A stretch of 64,000 nucleotides of DNA. Origin: Aphis gossypii. Its lineage: Eukaryota; Arthropoda; Insecta; Hemiptera; Aphididae. The stretch lies in contig NC_065530.1 in assembly GCF_020184175.1 (NCBI RefSeq), forward strand, positions 66,999,260-67,063,259, in the 5' to 3' direction. The translations under genes were made by a program, and so were the position numbers. The number at the start of each line of letters is the position of its first letter. Positions within the stretch are counted from its first letter, which is position 1. Shown in pieces: positions 1 through 11,690 of the stretch. The notes under the pieces were generated by a model that made no database searches, was not told the origin of the DNA, and saw only the letters and a list, made by a program, of their open reading frames with translations.

Positions 1-768
1 GGTAATATAAATTATATAGCTTGATGTATATTATGTTTATGCTGTAAACATCCAAATTACCGATAAATGGTGAAACGTTATTTTTTTACTCGTAAATTTA
101 TATTAATGTCATATTGAACCGGTGTATGTATTGTGAATAGATAAATTAAATCAATATAATTAATTATTTAAATAATATCATAACATCTTATATGTGCATA
201 CATTTTTTAAATTAAGCAACTTTTGTTTAATGTGTCTATTGTAGTATAAATACTAATATTTACTAACTAAGACCATATTCAATCATAAAATATAGTTACT
301 ATACCTATGGTAAAATAATTATGTTTCTTTGTATCAATTTGTATTATTTTTTTTCTTTAAATATTTGTTGATTTTAGTTGTTTTTATAAAATTTTACTAG
401 TGTAAATACATTTTTTACTTTACATTTTAATAAAAAAAAAAAATAATGATGAAAGTAATTATGAAGACGTTTACAGTTAATAACAGTGATGTTTATGTAT
501 GCTAAATAGACTTAAGACATACATTTTTCAAACGAGAATAGTTAGAACACTTATTCAAATGTTAAATCACAAGAACAACAAAAAGCATACACTAAATCAA
601 TACCTATGTTGCATATTTATTATTTTCGAGTTATTTATTCATATAATTATCATATTACTTATATAATGTTATAAAAATGTATTATAACATCAATATTTAA
701 GTCAAAATTTTACATTTACTTTTTTTAAAATAACTTTATTTATCAATGCAATTTATTGTTATACTTAC
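1..768 (-). other. Intron 3 of the LRRC20-like gene (partial)
   Basis: AT-rich sequence downstream of the exon-3 donor with homopolymer T and A runs. No acceptor followed by leucine-rich-repeat coding sequence was recognised on the minus strand, and nothing else was recognised. Confidence 0.6.
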
Positions 769-936
769 CAATAATAAAATTATTGTTAGCGATTAAAGTA
801 GTTAATTCTGGTAAATTAGCAATTGGCTCCGGCAACTCAACAAATGAATTATAAGAAATGTTCAACTTTTTTAAATTCTTCATTCCAGATAGTTGATCCG
901 GCAGTTTACTGATTTGATTATTAGACAAATTTAACT
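769..936 (-). CDS. LRRC20: LRRC20-like coding exon 3
   Basis: This is a 168-nt exon, phase 1 at both ends, encoding repeats ELNLSNNQISKLP, KLNISYNSFVELP and a final NNNFII. The acceptor is TTTGTAG (943-937) and the donor is GGTAAGT, with GT at 768-767. The frame expected after the donor (Asp-Val in vertebrate LRRC20) is not found in 1-740 on the minus strand, so the next exon is off the left edge. Confidence 0.85.
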
Positions 937-3900
937 CTACAAATCAAAAAAATACAAATTATAAATCAATTCAACATTAATACTTGCCAAGAATATTAAT
1001 TAAATAAATTTTAATCTAAAAACTAAATAATTGATGAAATTAATGATTTACTTTCATCTATATTATAATATAATATTATCTAGCCTATCTTCCTATGTAG
1101 GTAGATATATGTTATTTTTAGTTACTCAAAGTTGTAATAATATCAATAAAAACTATCAATAGATTCTTTGGTACTCATGAGGTATTAAATGAATATTGCA
1201 GAATTCAACTTATGAAATGTGATTCAAACATAATATTTGTTTTAAAAAAACATGAAAGTCGAATTTTTATTTTATTATTTCTGATAACAATTTATTATTG
1301 ATTATTCAGAAAGAAAAAATTGTTTTTATAAATTACAAAATATGTATTAATTTCACATTTGCAAATATTTAAATTATGTAGGTAAATAGTTTAATATAAA
1401 TATTTAAATATTTCACTTTCAAGATAAAATGTTGTATTTTATTACAGTTAATAGAAATGAGATGGTATGAAAATATATTCCTATCATAGCTTGATTTATT
1501 TTTATAAATTACATTTTTTACATGTACATAGTGTATAATATGGTAATGTGAAATACAAATATAACATTAGTGAAATATTTAGTTATGTTTTGCCTTGCAG
1601 TACTTGAAGACTTATTTCAGGGGAGAGTGATGCAAATAATGATAAACAGTATATTGTGTGTTGTATTCATGTTCTTATTCATGAGGAGCAAAATATAAAA
1701 ATAAATAAAGACAAAACTTATTTTTTCAAGATGACTCAAATTTTTTTTTTTTTAATTACCAGATGACAGTAATAAAAATAACACTTCGTTAGTATTTTAC
1801 TCAAAGTTCTCTTAAATGACATAAATCATTTAGTTTTTGGCACTGCATTTATCTAGATATCTCTAAAGAGATAGGTAAGATAAAAAATGTAAATAAACCA
1901 TATAATTTTAGGATGAATATTTTTATTCTATTCATTTCTTGTATTTATATTTGAAAAATTCAATGTAGAAAATTTTATTAGTTTTGTGTATCCGATATTC
2001 TAGTGAATCATCTTTTTATAGAAGTAGTGTATTATACCTATGTATAAAATAATTAAATTCAAATTTAAAATAATACAAAAATTAATTGAAAAATAATTTT
2101 TAAAATGTATTATTATGAGAGTAAATGAAAACTTTTACCCTAAAATCCAGAGTTCTTACAACTTTTTTTTTTACTGTTTTCTGAAATATTCCTCACACGT
2201 TATCAATTAGTTGAGTACATTGAAGCCATATTATGCTTATTTTTTATTTTATATTAAGTAATATGGAAGTATATACCTATCCATAATCTATAAGAGGAAC
2301 CTGCATTAATCATCTAACCCAATTGAAACCAAATTTGCCTAAACTTCCCCATGATTGATGAATCACATCGTACAAATTATAAATATGTATTTATATTTTT
2401 AGTTACGTGCAAAAAATGATGGACAGTAGTTAATATAGGTAAGTAAACATAGTTGCGGACGTATTAAAATATCTAGACAAACTATGTATTTAGCTTTAGT
2501 ATTCACAATATTAAATTATTACCTTCCATGTTAAAACATGACGGTAAAAGTTGATAAATTAGTTTTCTTGTCAAATTTGTTGATTCAATTTTAATGGGTC
2601 AGGTACCTATTTACAATTTCTAAATAATTAATTCTCGAGTAATAGATAAGCTACTTAAATAATGTAGCCAAATACAATATTACATTACTTTTTTTTCTAC
2701 CTTATTAACGTCTAACTGATTTTTTTTAGGAAGTCTAAAATAATTTGTTTACTCATATTTATATTTTTTGTAGATTTTATGTTATATAAATACTATACTA
2801 TTATGATCACTGAACATGTTTTATGAACATGGTAAGAGCGTTTAAAATTTCATCGTCTGCTTTTTATAATCACATAGAAATGCCGTAAGACTGTTGCACC
2901 TGGTTTTCTAATAGTTTAAACTTTAAATGTCAATCGTTTTCTATTTAAGTACGTATCAATATTAGAATACTATCATTGGTAACCTATACAACTAGTTGTA
3001 TAATAATATATTATCTATAGTAAGTATTAACTGTCTTAAAGAACATCTCTTAAAACTCAAACTCTCCTTGAGTATTTTCCTCCGAACCTAAAATACAATA
3101 AATTAACTTAAACCCCCCGTAAATTTTAGATTAGGTTTAGTTTGAGTATTTTACCTATTAATTGATATAACTGGACTCTCGGAACCCTTGAGATCATAAA
3201 AAATAATTCATCATGGCATAACTTATATTTGCTATTCACTTATTAATTGAAATATAAGTATCATCATTATAATAATAAAAAAAAAACTTGAACAATTTAT
3301 CAGGATTTAAGCAAATATATGCATTACTTGTAAGAACTTTTTTGTTTTATCCGGCTTTTATGGATGCATTAATAAAAGTTTATTTTTATATAACTATAGA
3401 TGCGTGTATAATATAACCATTATTATTATGCTACTGTCTTTTGTTTGTGTTTTTATTTTTTATGGTAATCATAGTATGTATTAAAACTATTTAATTAAAA
3501 TACATTTATCTGACGGTACAAACGTTTTCTAAAAAATGATTTAACTGTTATCGCTGAACTGTAAAAATATATTCGAGTTCAAAGAGCAAAATGAAATAAT
3601 ACATTGCCAAGTAATTTTCTGTGTAAATCATTATTCTTTACAAAATATTATTATTTTGTTTGTCATCAATTGCATTGCATTGCATTGCTTATGCTCTAGT
3701 AACGTCCATTGTAATATTATGTATAATAGGTATCTTAATCCAACACATAAATTAACCCTACTGTCGACATAACTAACAATTAATACTATTAGTTTGGTAA
3801 TTTTCATTCCTCGACCTAAGTCAAGACATGAAATATACTTGCCTGTGATAGACGGAAACCGTTCGGTAAATTTTACTGGTAGTTTTGAAATTACGTTATT

Positions 3901-6156
3901 TGACAAATCGCACGTAACCAGCTGCGTGTTTTGCATAAGTAGGTAAATTGCATCAGGGATTTGCATCAGCTGACATTCGGACAAGTCTGGAAAAAAAATA
4001 TATTTGTTTAATCGTCTATCAGAGTGACACTGTGTTTTTATGGTCCATCACGACGGGTAGTATAAGTGCACATGTGTACATTGCATACTGTATATAGTAT
4101 AAGTATATATTATACTATATTATATTATTTTATTATATAGGTTTATCTGTAATCGTCGGACGTGATACTTGCAGGAAGTCCAGATGTAGAATGTTCAAGG
4201 TCGTTATAATATGATTATTGCTACGATGGAATATCTTTCCGCGCTAGTCTGTTCTGATGGCCATCACCCATATATGGGTGCATAATATCATTTGACGTGA
4301 AACCGGAATAACAATACAAAACTGTGTGTAGTTATCTATTTACACACATCATCGTAATCATCATTGTATTGTGATATTCGTGATTGAAACATATATAATA
4401 TTATAATCTACTAGAAACGTGTGAATAGGTAGTATAAGACTAAAGATAAATTTATCGCTTTTTATTATCAAACAATTGTCTAGGTAATTGATTTTTTGCT
4501 TATTTATTTAAAGTCATTGCATGTTATAATTTTGAAGTATAATAATAATAATTTTGCTTACCCAAAATATTGAAATAATACAAATAATTGCTGTCTAACT
4601 CATGTATTGAGTACCTATATATTTTTGATTTAAAAATATTTCGTAACAGTTATTTTATTATTATTTGAAAAAAAAAATCAAAATTACTTTTAAATTTATA
4701 TTATAAGTTTTGGTTTGAATGCAGTGATAATAACAATATATCACATAATATGTCATAAAAATTATGAAGTAATAGTTGTGTTTACGGAAATGCGTAAATT
4801 TTCATGGCCAAATCCCAGATATATTTGACTATTTATACATTTAAGTTTTTACGCTGTAGGAAATGGATTCATAAAATGGATTCATAGACATACAATATTT
4901 TTACAATAAATACACTTCAAAAAATTTTAAAAACTGTTGAAAACATAATATATTATAAATATTTTTTTCAGAATTCCATAATAAATAATATTAATAAAAC
5001 AATTGACATACATATCTCCAGTAAAATCACTAAATTAAAAAACTAAATTTTTTGTTATTATGTAATACCTATGTGTCTAGATTTAAACGCGTTCACAACG
5101 GTTCTGAGTTTGTAGTTAACAATACGGTACTTCTCACACGGACATCAAAACACTTTCTTTCATTGCAGCATTAGTAACGATTTTCGCGTTGATATAACAA
5201 CGATATATTATAAAAAAAAATAATTAGATCGAAAAAGGAGAAAGTGAGAAAATTACATACGTACAACGAGCGAATATACATAATATATGAATTAAAAATA
5301 TTAATTTGATGCGAGTATATGAAGTAACCATTGATATTATGCAAAAAGAGTTTGCTCATGTATATTATACAATTAAATAATCATCATAGGTACGTACGAT
5401 TATAAGTCATGTACATGCACGATGTATTAGATTTTCACTGGAGTACCTATTTTTGAATGAATTTACATGTTTAGCTATGGAGTGTAAACAAAAAATAGAA
5501 CAGCTGTTACACGTTTCACCTTATACACTTCACGAAAAAATATTGATAATAATATCATGTGATCAAATGTAGGTTTAATCTACCAACAACTTTTCAGCGA
5601 TAATACTACGCGTATATTATTTTTGCGAGTATTTTTGTAACGAGAATTTAACATAGTTCATATTATTATGATACAACCCCAACTGAACTTGATCAGTGAC
5701 AGATTCATTGATATCGTCCATTCAACGTGCTTTTGAACTATATTTGAACACTCCATATAATATACACACCGTTTCCCAGCAAATATTAGGATTGAGTACC
5801 GTAATACAAACACGCTCAGTATAAGTGCTTATAACGTCTCTATTAGATATTATATATTAACTGAAGTCATTGACGACCAACGTGTTTGGTATACTCAGTA
5901 GCAACCACTGAAACCACATGGTATCTTGTGTGGCGGACTACCCCTATTTCTCGCATTTACCGTGCCCAGTCGCAAAACCTCGCATTGCAGTGCACTTACC
6001 CAAGTTTTGGCTCTCTTGCGCCTCGTTGCACCGGTTCACCACTCTGATAACCGCGTTTCCGGCCAGCCTGGTGGACACCAACATGACTGCGGTCTGCTGG
6101 CCATCGTCTACTTCCACTTCGGCGGCTTCGATTTCCTCCTCGATCGGTGGTCTCAT
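769..6156 (-). CDS. LRRC20: LRRC20-like leucine-rich-repeat protein, three exons, 3' part outside the window
   Basis: Coding exons 6156-6000, 3986-3843 and 936-769 join in frame, all junctions in phase 1, giving 156 residues. Residues 1-30 are acidic and low-complexity. An LRRC20-type N-terminal helix follows (NAVIRVVNRCNEAQ), then about five leucine-rich repeats: DLSECQLMQIP, CDLSNNVISKLP, ELNLSNNQISKLP, KLNISYNSFVELP and a last one ending IANNNFII. Vertebrate LRRC20 is about 184 residues with the same order (helix, then a repeat beginning LDL.EC.L), so roughly 30-40 C-terminal residues are missing and should lie left of position 1. There is no signal peptide or membrane segment, so an intracellular protein-binding role is inferred. 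The molecular function of LRRC20 is poorly defined. The ATG at 6156 is the first in its frame. Family assignment is confident; strict orthology is inferred. Confidence 0.85.
937..3842 (-). other. Intron 2 of the LRRC20-like gene (GC-AG)
   Basis: An intron of about 2.9 kb with donor CAG|GCAAGT and acceptor TTTGTAG. The interior is AT-rich without a recognised gene or repeat. Confidence 0.75.
3843..3986 (-). CDS. LRRC20: LRRC20-like coding exon 2
   Basis: This is a 144-nt (48-codon equivalent) exon, phase 1 at both ends, encoding two leucine-rich repeats. The acceptor is a T-rich tract ending CCAG at 3990-3987. At its 3' end the sequence reads ATCACAG followed by GCAAGT, so the donor is GC rather than GT. 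Using this GC donor gives Gly/Glu-compatible phase 1, and the next exon continues as ELNLSNNQ. Using the GT three bases further on would shift the frame away from the repeat. Confidence 0.85.
3987..5999 (-). other. Intron 1 of the LRRC20-like gene
   Basis: An intron of about 2.0 kb with donor GTAAGT (5999-5994) and a long poly-T tract ending CCAG (3990-3987). Its first few hundred bases (about 5080-5900) are slightly less AT-rich than the rest and may contain regulatory sequence. No coding signal was recognised. Confidence 0.75.
6000..6156 (-). CDS. LRRC20: LRRC20-like coding exon 1
   Basis: This exon carries 52 codons plus one base. It starts at ATG 6156-6154 (context CAACATG) and ends AACTTGG followed by the consensus donor GTAAGT (5999-5994). 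The single leftover G joins AC at 3986 to give Asp, restoring the DLSEC repeat start. The first half encodes an acidic Glu/Asp/Val stretch; the second half matches the LRRC20 N-terminal helix. A TATATATA stretch at about 6195-6205 lies just upstream in the minus orientation and could be a TATA element, which would imply a very short 5'UTR. Confidence 0.85.
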
Positions 6157-6720
6157 GTTGACGGTGGGTTTACTGTTCGGTCGTGCACGTTGGTATATAT
6201 ATAATACGTATTATAATATTATAGTGATCTATCCGACCGCCAAGGGGAGCGCAAATAAATCTGACAGGTGGGAAAACACAAACTATTTTGGAGAAAAAAA
6301 TTCGAAACTAACTCGTCGCGTACGGCGATCGGTCGTTGGGAAATTCAAAGACGAAATTTTATTTGTCGAACGACAACAGACTCGATGGTGGACCAACGCT
6401 CTGCTCGCCAAGTGCAATGATACAATAACAGACGGGTGATCCGCGGCGACGGCACCGATAGGACTGTACGGCAGCCGTTTGGTATATAACGTTGTCCGGC
6501 CCGACGCCACTACTTGTATAACGTAATATATGCGTCATCATCGCGTTGTCGTTCACCTCGAGCGTGCTGCTGCTGCTGTAGTTTATGTTTAGCTTTTGTT
6601 ATTTTTAGTCGTCCGCTCGCGCTTCAGGGTTGCTTAAACTTCGCAGAAGAACGACTCGTGTCTCGATTTTCTTTGTATCGGATAATAATACGATGACGAT
6701 ATTGCGCGTGTATCGTAACA
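6157..6720. promoter_or_regulatory. CpG-rich 5' region of the LRRC20-like gene
   Basis: This block directly upstream of the minus-strand start codon is clearly richer in G+C and CpG than its surroundings (for example the CCGCGGCGACGG stretch near 6440 and CGTCCGCTCGCG near 6610). This composition marks it as the likely promoter/5'UTR. Overlapping open frames on both strands have no recognisable domains and look like by-products of low stop-codon density. A divergent plus-strand transcript is possible but has no direct support. Confidence 0.5.
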
Positions 6721-7599
6721 TTATGTGAATAATAAATCAGCTCTTTGTAGTGGTTTTTCGGTCAAATATTTTCATACTGCGGCCCGTGCTAAATTATTTT
6801 GCCGGAAAAAAACCAAAACGAAATAAAATCACTACGCCGTTGCCACAAATAACTACAAACATATTTCCTTCTTTGTTTTCATTACAAACACAAGAGAAGA
6901 AAGAAACTACGCGTTGGTATCGCATTTGGCCCGCGAAATGTCTATTGTACACAGCAAAATTTACCATATAAATCAGACGCGTTTATAATACTTATACGGT
7001 ATATTATTACGATTGTAATAATATTGTTCGAAAGAGTACATTTTGAATAGTGACAACGCCAAAAAAAACATAAATGGTTTCAAAATATTTCAATTTAGTG
7101 GGCTTGTTGATTTTAGGGTATATTATTATTATTATTATTATTGTTGTTGTTGTTATGTTGTTGGTAAACGACAGAGATTATGTGTATCCATTCACTATCG
7201 TAAATAATATAGTTAATACACCTACGACTTGACACAAACAATGATTTTGGTTTTAGTTTGGATTTGTTATTTTAAAATGTTCAAAATTATTTAATTATAT
7301 TATACAGGAAAATTATTTATAATTAGTTAAAAAAAATTGAAATTCAAGCCTCAACAAGTTAGTAAACGGAAATATATAACATGTAAAATAGTCTTTATGA
7401 TTTTGAATTCTGAGCTGAAGCAATAAATGTATAGATTTTACAATGATGTGTCTTATTTTTTGTTTGTTAAGATTATAAGTAATAAAAAAAAAAATGCTTT
7501 GATATTTAAATTTGATGGTGGATTCTGATAATAAATTGGACCTTGTTTGAACTTTTGAAAAATTAAAATTAAAAATTTTCAACGTTTTTCAAAATAATC
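6721..7599. other. AT-rich intergenic sequence with microsatellite
   Basis: No gene was recognised. Contains a compound trinucleotide array at 7119-7163. A minus-strand open frame at 7313-7582 is low-complexity Lys/Asn/Phe/Ile and is not considered coding. Confidence 0.5.
7119..7163. repeat. Compound (TTA)n-(TTG)n microsatellite
   Basis: Runs of TAT/TTA units pass directly into TTG units and then an interrupted TTGTTGG end. Simple-sequence repeat by inspection. Confidence 0.9.
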
Positions 7600-7925
7600 C
7601 GGAAAAACTGTTGAACATCGAAGAAATAATAAATAGGAAAACGGAAGTATTCAAGTAGTATTACTAGTTTTTGACAGAATTGATTTTGATTTTTTAGTGT
7701 AGGTAAATTAAAAAATAAATATCCATAAATTAAGTACTTGAAATTTTTATCAAAGGTTTATATAAATAATAAAATTTTCAAAATATTTTGATTCTTAATG
7801 AGCTATTTTTGTGTTTGACAAATTTTCGTTTTTTTAAAAATTGTTCTTTAAAATATTGTTGAAAAAAAATGCATGGTCAAAATCCTTAAAGATTTAATAC
7901 AAGATTCATCATAAGTTTTTCTACT
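7600..7925 (+). repeat. Degenerate dispersed repeat, copy A
   Basis: This segment aligns loosely but in the same order with 29280-29750. Shared blocks include a GAATTGATTTTGATT-like block, an ACTTGAAATTTT-like block, TTTGACAAATTT, and finally ATACAAGATT followed by ATAAGT. The family is unnamed here and the copy boundaries are approximate. Confidence 0.4.
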
Positions 7926-8015
7926 CACAATGAAAAAAAATCATATTCTTTTGTTTTTAAACGATTTAAGTTGATATGTTTAAAACATTGCATATTCACT
8001 CATAAAATAACTAGG

Positions 8016-8638
8016 CGGTGCGCGGGTAAAAGGGAATAAGTCAAAATTCACTACTTTTCAGAAAATAAAATAAACTTCACATTTCTTCAATAATTTTATT
8101 TTAAAATTCTTATACTTATTAAGTGTTAAATAATTATGAGTTACCTTACTATTGTACAATATAACATTTTGGTTATTTTAATAACTATAGCACTTAAGTG
8201 ACTTATTACATTTAAAACATCATGATACTGACTTATACCCTTTTACACGCTTTATAACTCAATCATATTATTTGATTTTGTACCTTTCAAGCATAATTCT
8301 TTTAGTAAATATGATATAATAGGAGATGGAATGTATTAAATTAACTATACCTACCTTGGTATTTATAAAAAAAAAACGGTAATGCAACAAAATGGAATAA
8401 GTCTACTTATTTCATTTTACACGGATATAATATTTTATTTATAAGACTTATTCCCTTTTATCCACGCATTATAAATTATAACCGACTTGTTTCATTTTTC
8501 ACAAACAATTTAAGATAAGAAATATCCAACATTATTTTTAACTTTTAATGAAAACTATGTAGAATTTGTTTTTCTACAAGATGGCGTAATAATCGAAAAA
8601 TGTCCAAAATTGACTTATTCCCTTTTACCCGCGCACCG
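8016..8638. mobile_element. MITE with perfect 29-bp terminal inverted repeats and internal copies of the terminal motif
   Basis: The left end (8016-8044, beginning CGGTGCGCGGGTAAAAGG) and the right end (8610-8638, reading TTGACTTATTCCC to CACCG) are exact reverse complements over 29 bp. The match extends outward imperfectly, differing by transitions. At least four further diverged copies of the GACTTATTCCCTTTTA motif lie inside, at 8230-8250, 8384-8403, 8401-8424 and 8445-8467, with a weaker one at 8484-8502. There is no open frame, so the element is non-autonomous. No target-site duplication could be fixed, so the superfamily is undetermined. Confidence 0.85.
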
Positions 8639-11600
8639 TTCAGTCACTATATTCGAGGTTTCCATAGAGTTATTATTTAGGTCATATTAAAGATAACTCA
8701 TTCGAAATAAAAACATTTTATTATAATTTTGATTATGTTTACCAAAATAAAGTAATAGTAACCATCATCTATGCATAATAATAATTGTATAATACGTTTT
8801 TGATGTGTTTGCTCTGAAAATTATCTAACTAATTTCAACATTATAAAACTTTTACTTTTCATAATAATTATTATATGATAGATTATAGTTTTTATATCAA
8901 ATACCTTTTTATAAAATTTTAAAATTATAAATAAAGAAGTAGTTGTATAATGTATTCCTCTTCGTATACCTATTGTTATCCACGGTTATAATAGAATATA
9001 TATTTATCGGTCTTAATTTATGAATAATTTTAATTAATTGTTGATGCTGACCTACGTATTTTTTTGTTTTTATCTTGTATTTCATGTTTCTATTATTGTT
9101 TATAATTTTTAATTCATGTGTATGTGTAATAAAAAAACATTTCGTTAATATTCTGTTTCTAAAAACTAACAAAATGCCGAGTGATCTCATGATACGTACA
9201 CAACTATAAACAATTGTATAACGTTAAATTAATGTCCATCCAGGAAATATAATGTTATCATATTTAATTTATATATTAATTCTTAAAATTGTTTAACAAT
9301 TTTTTTTTTTATTTACGGAAACATTTTAATATTTTCCGGTATGTTTGTAAACACAAAAAGTATACTATTTTGGCCATGAGTCAATGTTATAATAATGTTA
9401 TCTCTTATAGTATTTTATTACTACATCCATTGATTATAAATACCTACTAGTATTTTATAATCAGAATTTCTTCATAATGGTCCTACTTCTGTCGATTATT
9501 ATTATCGTTAATACTTTTATATATTATATATATGAATACTTGATACCTATGTAATTTATTTTAATTTTACACCAAATTCAACTGAAATGAAAGGAAATAA
9601 TATTATATTAATGTGAAATTTTATGAGATACAAAAATCGTATTTATAAGTATTTTGTTAGAGAAGATGCATAATGCATTGACTCTCGATCAAACTAACTC
9701 GAATTTCACTGATAATTTTTTTTTTTTTTTTTAAGTAAAAAATGCATGTCTTACGACATTTATAACAATTTTATGTACTTCAACTGTTTAAAATTAAATT
9801 TTTTCTATCATTATTATGTCACCAGCAAATAAAATAAAATTCGAAATTTTCGTCTATAGATGATATACAATTATCTTAAAATGTATTTATAACTATTTAT
9901 TCAGAAAATGAAAATTCCAAATAATTGTATTCACTAAAAAAAAAAAAAATACTATTTTATAGTAGGTAGGCATCAATGGCATCAATGGTTTTATGTTTTG
10001 TCTTTGGTAGATACGTTCGTATTTTCCGGTTAACTGATTACATTTTACAATGAGCCCAAAACATTGAACGTCCATTTTGACTTGTAACTCGTATCTAGTT
10101 TTCATGTGATACAGATGCACATAGCTGATTTGTGCGCATAATACTGCTATAGCCAAGCAATATATAGTGATTTAGTAGAAATGTCGAACACGATAAACAC
10201 AACACAATTAACGATTGGAAAGCTATTGTCTCGGAGCATGTGCTAATTTAAATGCAAAAACAAATTTGATTTTAATTACATCCCAAATGTAATATATAGG
10301 TGTATAACTTTTAAAAGTGTATGTTTAACGAGATAAACATCATACGGCTTATTACTAGCAGACTAAAATAATGTGCAGAATTTTGCATTAAAGTGCTTTA
10401 ATTCCATCATATGCGCCATTTTGTACGAATAATTTTCAATCATTTTACGATATATACCTACAAACAAAGAATACAGTTATTTGTTAGGTACGATGTGATA
10501 ATATTAATTGTCATACTACAACATTCTTTTAAACATATTTTTGCTGTTATTACATATACGTAATGATTATACGAAACATTATAGTTTAACATATTATTTC
10601 GACTAGATAAATATTAAATATTGATGTTGCCATTTAAATAAATTATTACAACAATTATTAAACGTTGGAAATGAAAAACATATTTCCCTAAAAATTTTGT
10701 ATTTAGATAGTATTTTATGTAAATAATTAATTGAAAATGTAAATTCCGAAGTAAATGAAACAAGTTATCAAAGTTAAATTTACTTGAAACACAAACAGTA
10801 AATAATTTTACACCATATTAGTTTTTAAAAATATAGATACATATTATTGTAGTGATTAAAAAGATAATATTATACTTCTTAATATTTTTAATATACAGTT
10901 ATATTTTATTAAAATAAAATACGATCGAGTATATTACTATCAATATTATTTTTAAATGAGTCAATCGTAGCTTTTATTGTTTTCATAAAGTTTATGTATG
11001 CATGTTTTTTTAAACTAACCAATGTTCAAATATAGTAATGATTAATATTATACGTTACTCGGTAATGATAAAATGTCATAGTTATTAATATAGTATTATA
11101 CGTGTTTTGGTTTACAATTTTCAAGAAAATCTATAGTCATAGTTATGATTTTTAAACGCAATATTTACTGTTATAGTTATAATAGTATTTAAACAGTACA
11201 TATGTACGAAAATAAAATCTTATATTCATCCCCGGAAATTTTTTTGTTGATTGTTTTGACTGTATAACATAATATGTATGAATTATATAACCAAGCTCAT
11301 TATTGAACAATAACGTACTACAGATTCAACCTATAAATATATATCATTTTGTTTATAAAATTATTGGCATGTAGCCAGAATTTTTTTCGTGTTGGGTCTT
11401 TTATGTTATTTTATTTATTTATCCATCGAACGACCTTCTGGCCTCTTTATTAAATGAACGACATTAATCTTCTCATTTTTATGATAAAGTTTTTATAGTT
11501 TACAAGTTTTACAATCAGAATATAATGAAAAATATAATGATTTAACTACAGTAGTGTTTTGTTGCTAGACGTAACTGCATAGCCCATTTTTTCTTTAATG

Positions 11601-11657
11601 GATTGTATGTATATACATAGTTGAGTAAGTACCTATAATAGATGGATCGAGTATTAC
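8639..11657. other. AT-rich intergenic sequence
   Basis: No gene or classified repeat was recognised. The minus-strand open frame 9893-10156 has a somewhat less AT-biased first half (about 10000-10156) but no domain or splice context that I recognise. Confidence 0.4.
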
Positions 11658-11690
11658 ATTTTAAAACTATAAAATTTATAGTTTTAAAAT
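11658..11690. repeat. Perfect palindrome, 16-bp arms, 1-nt centre
   Basis: The left arm ATTTTAAAACTATAAA is followed by one A and then the exact reverse complement of the arm. It can form a hairpin or cruciform. No flanking element was identified. Confidence 0.9.

Noticed and set aside
5918..6439. 173-codon plus-strand open frame, the longest in the window
   Set aside because: It lies antisense to the LRRC20-like first exon and its CpG-rich upstream region, where stop codons are rare. No domain is recognisable, and the minus-strand reading is confirmed by two in-frame splice junctions.
9893..10156. 87-codon minus-strand open frame with a cysteine-containing first half
   Set aside because: The second half is a poly-F/AT tract, there is no start context or splice site that I trust, and no domain is recognisable.
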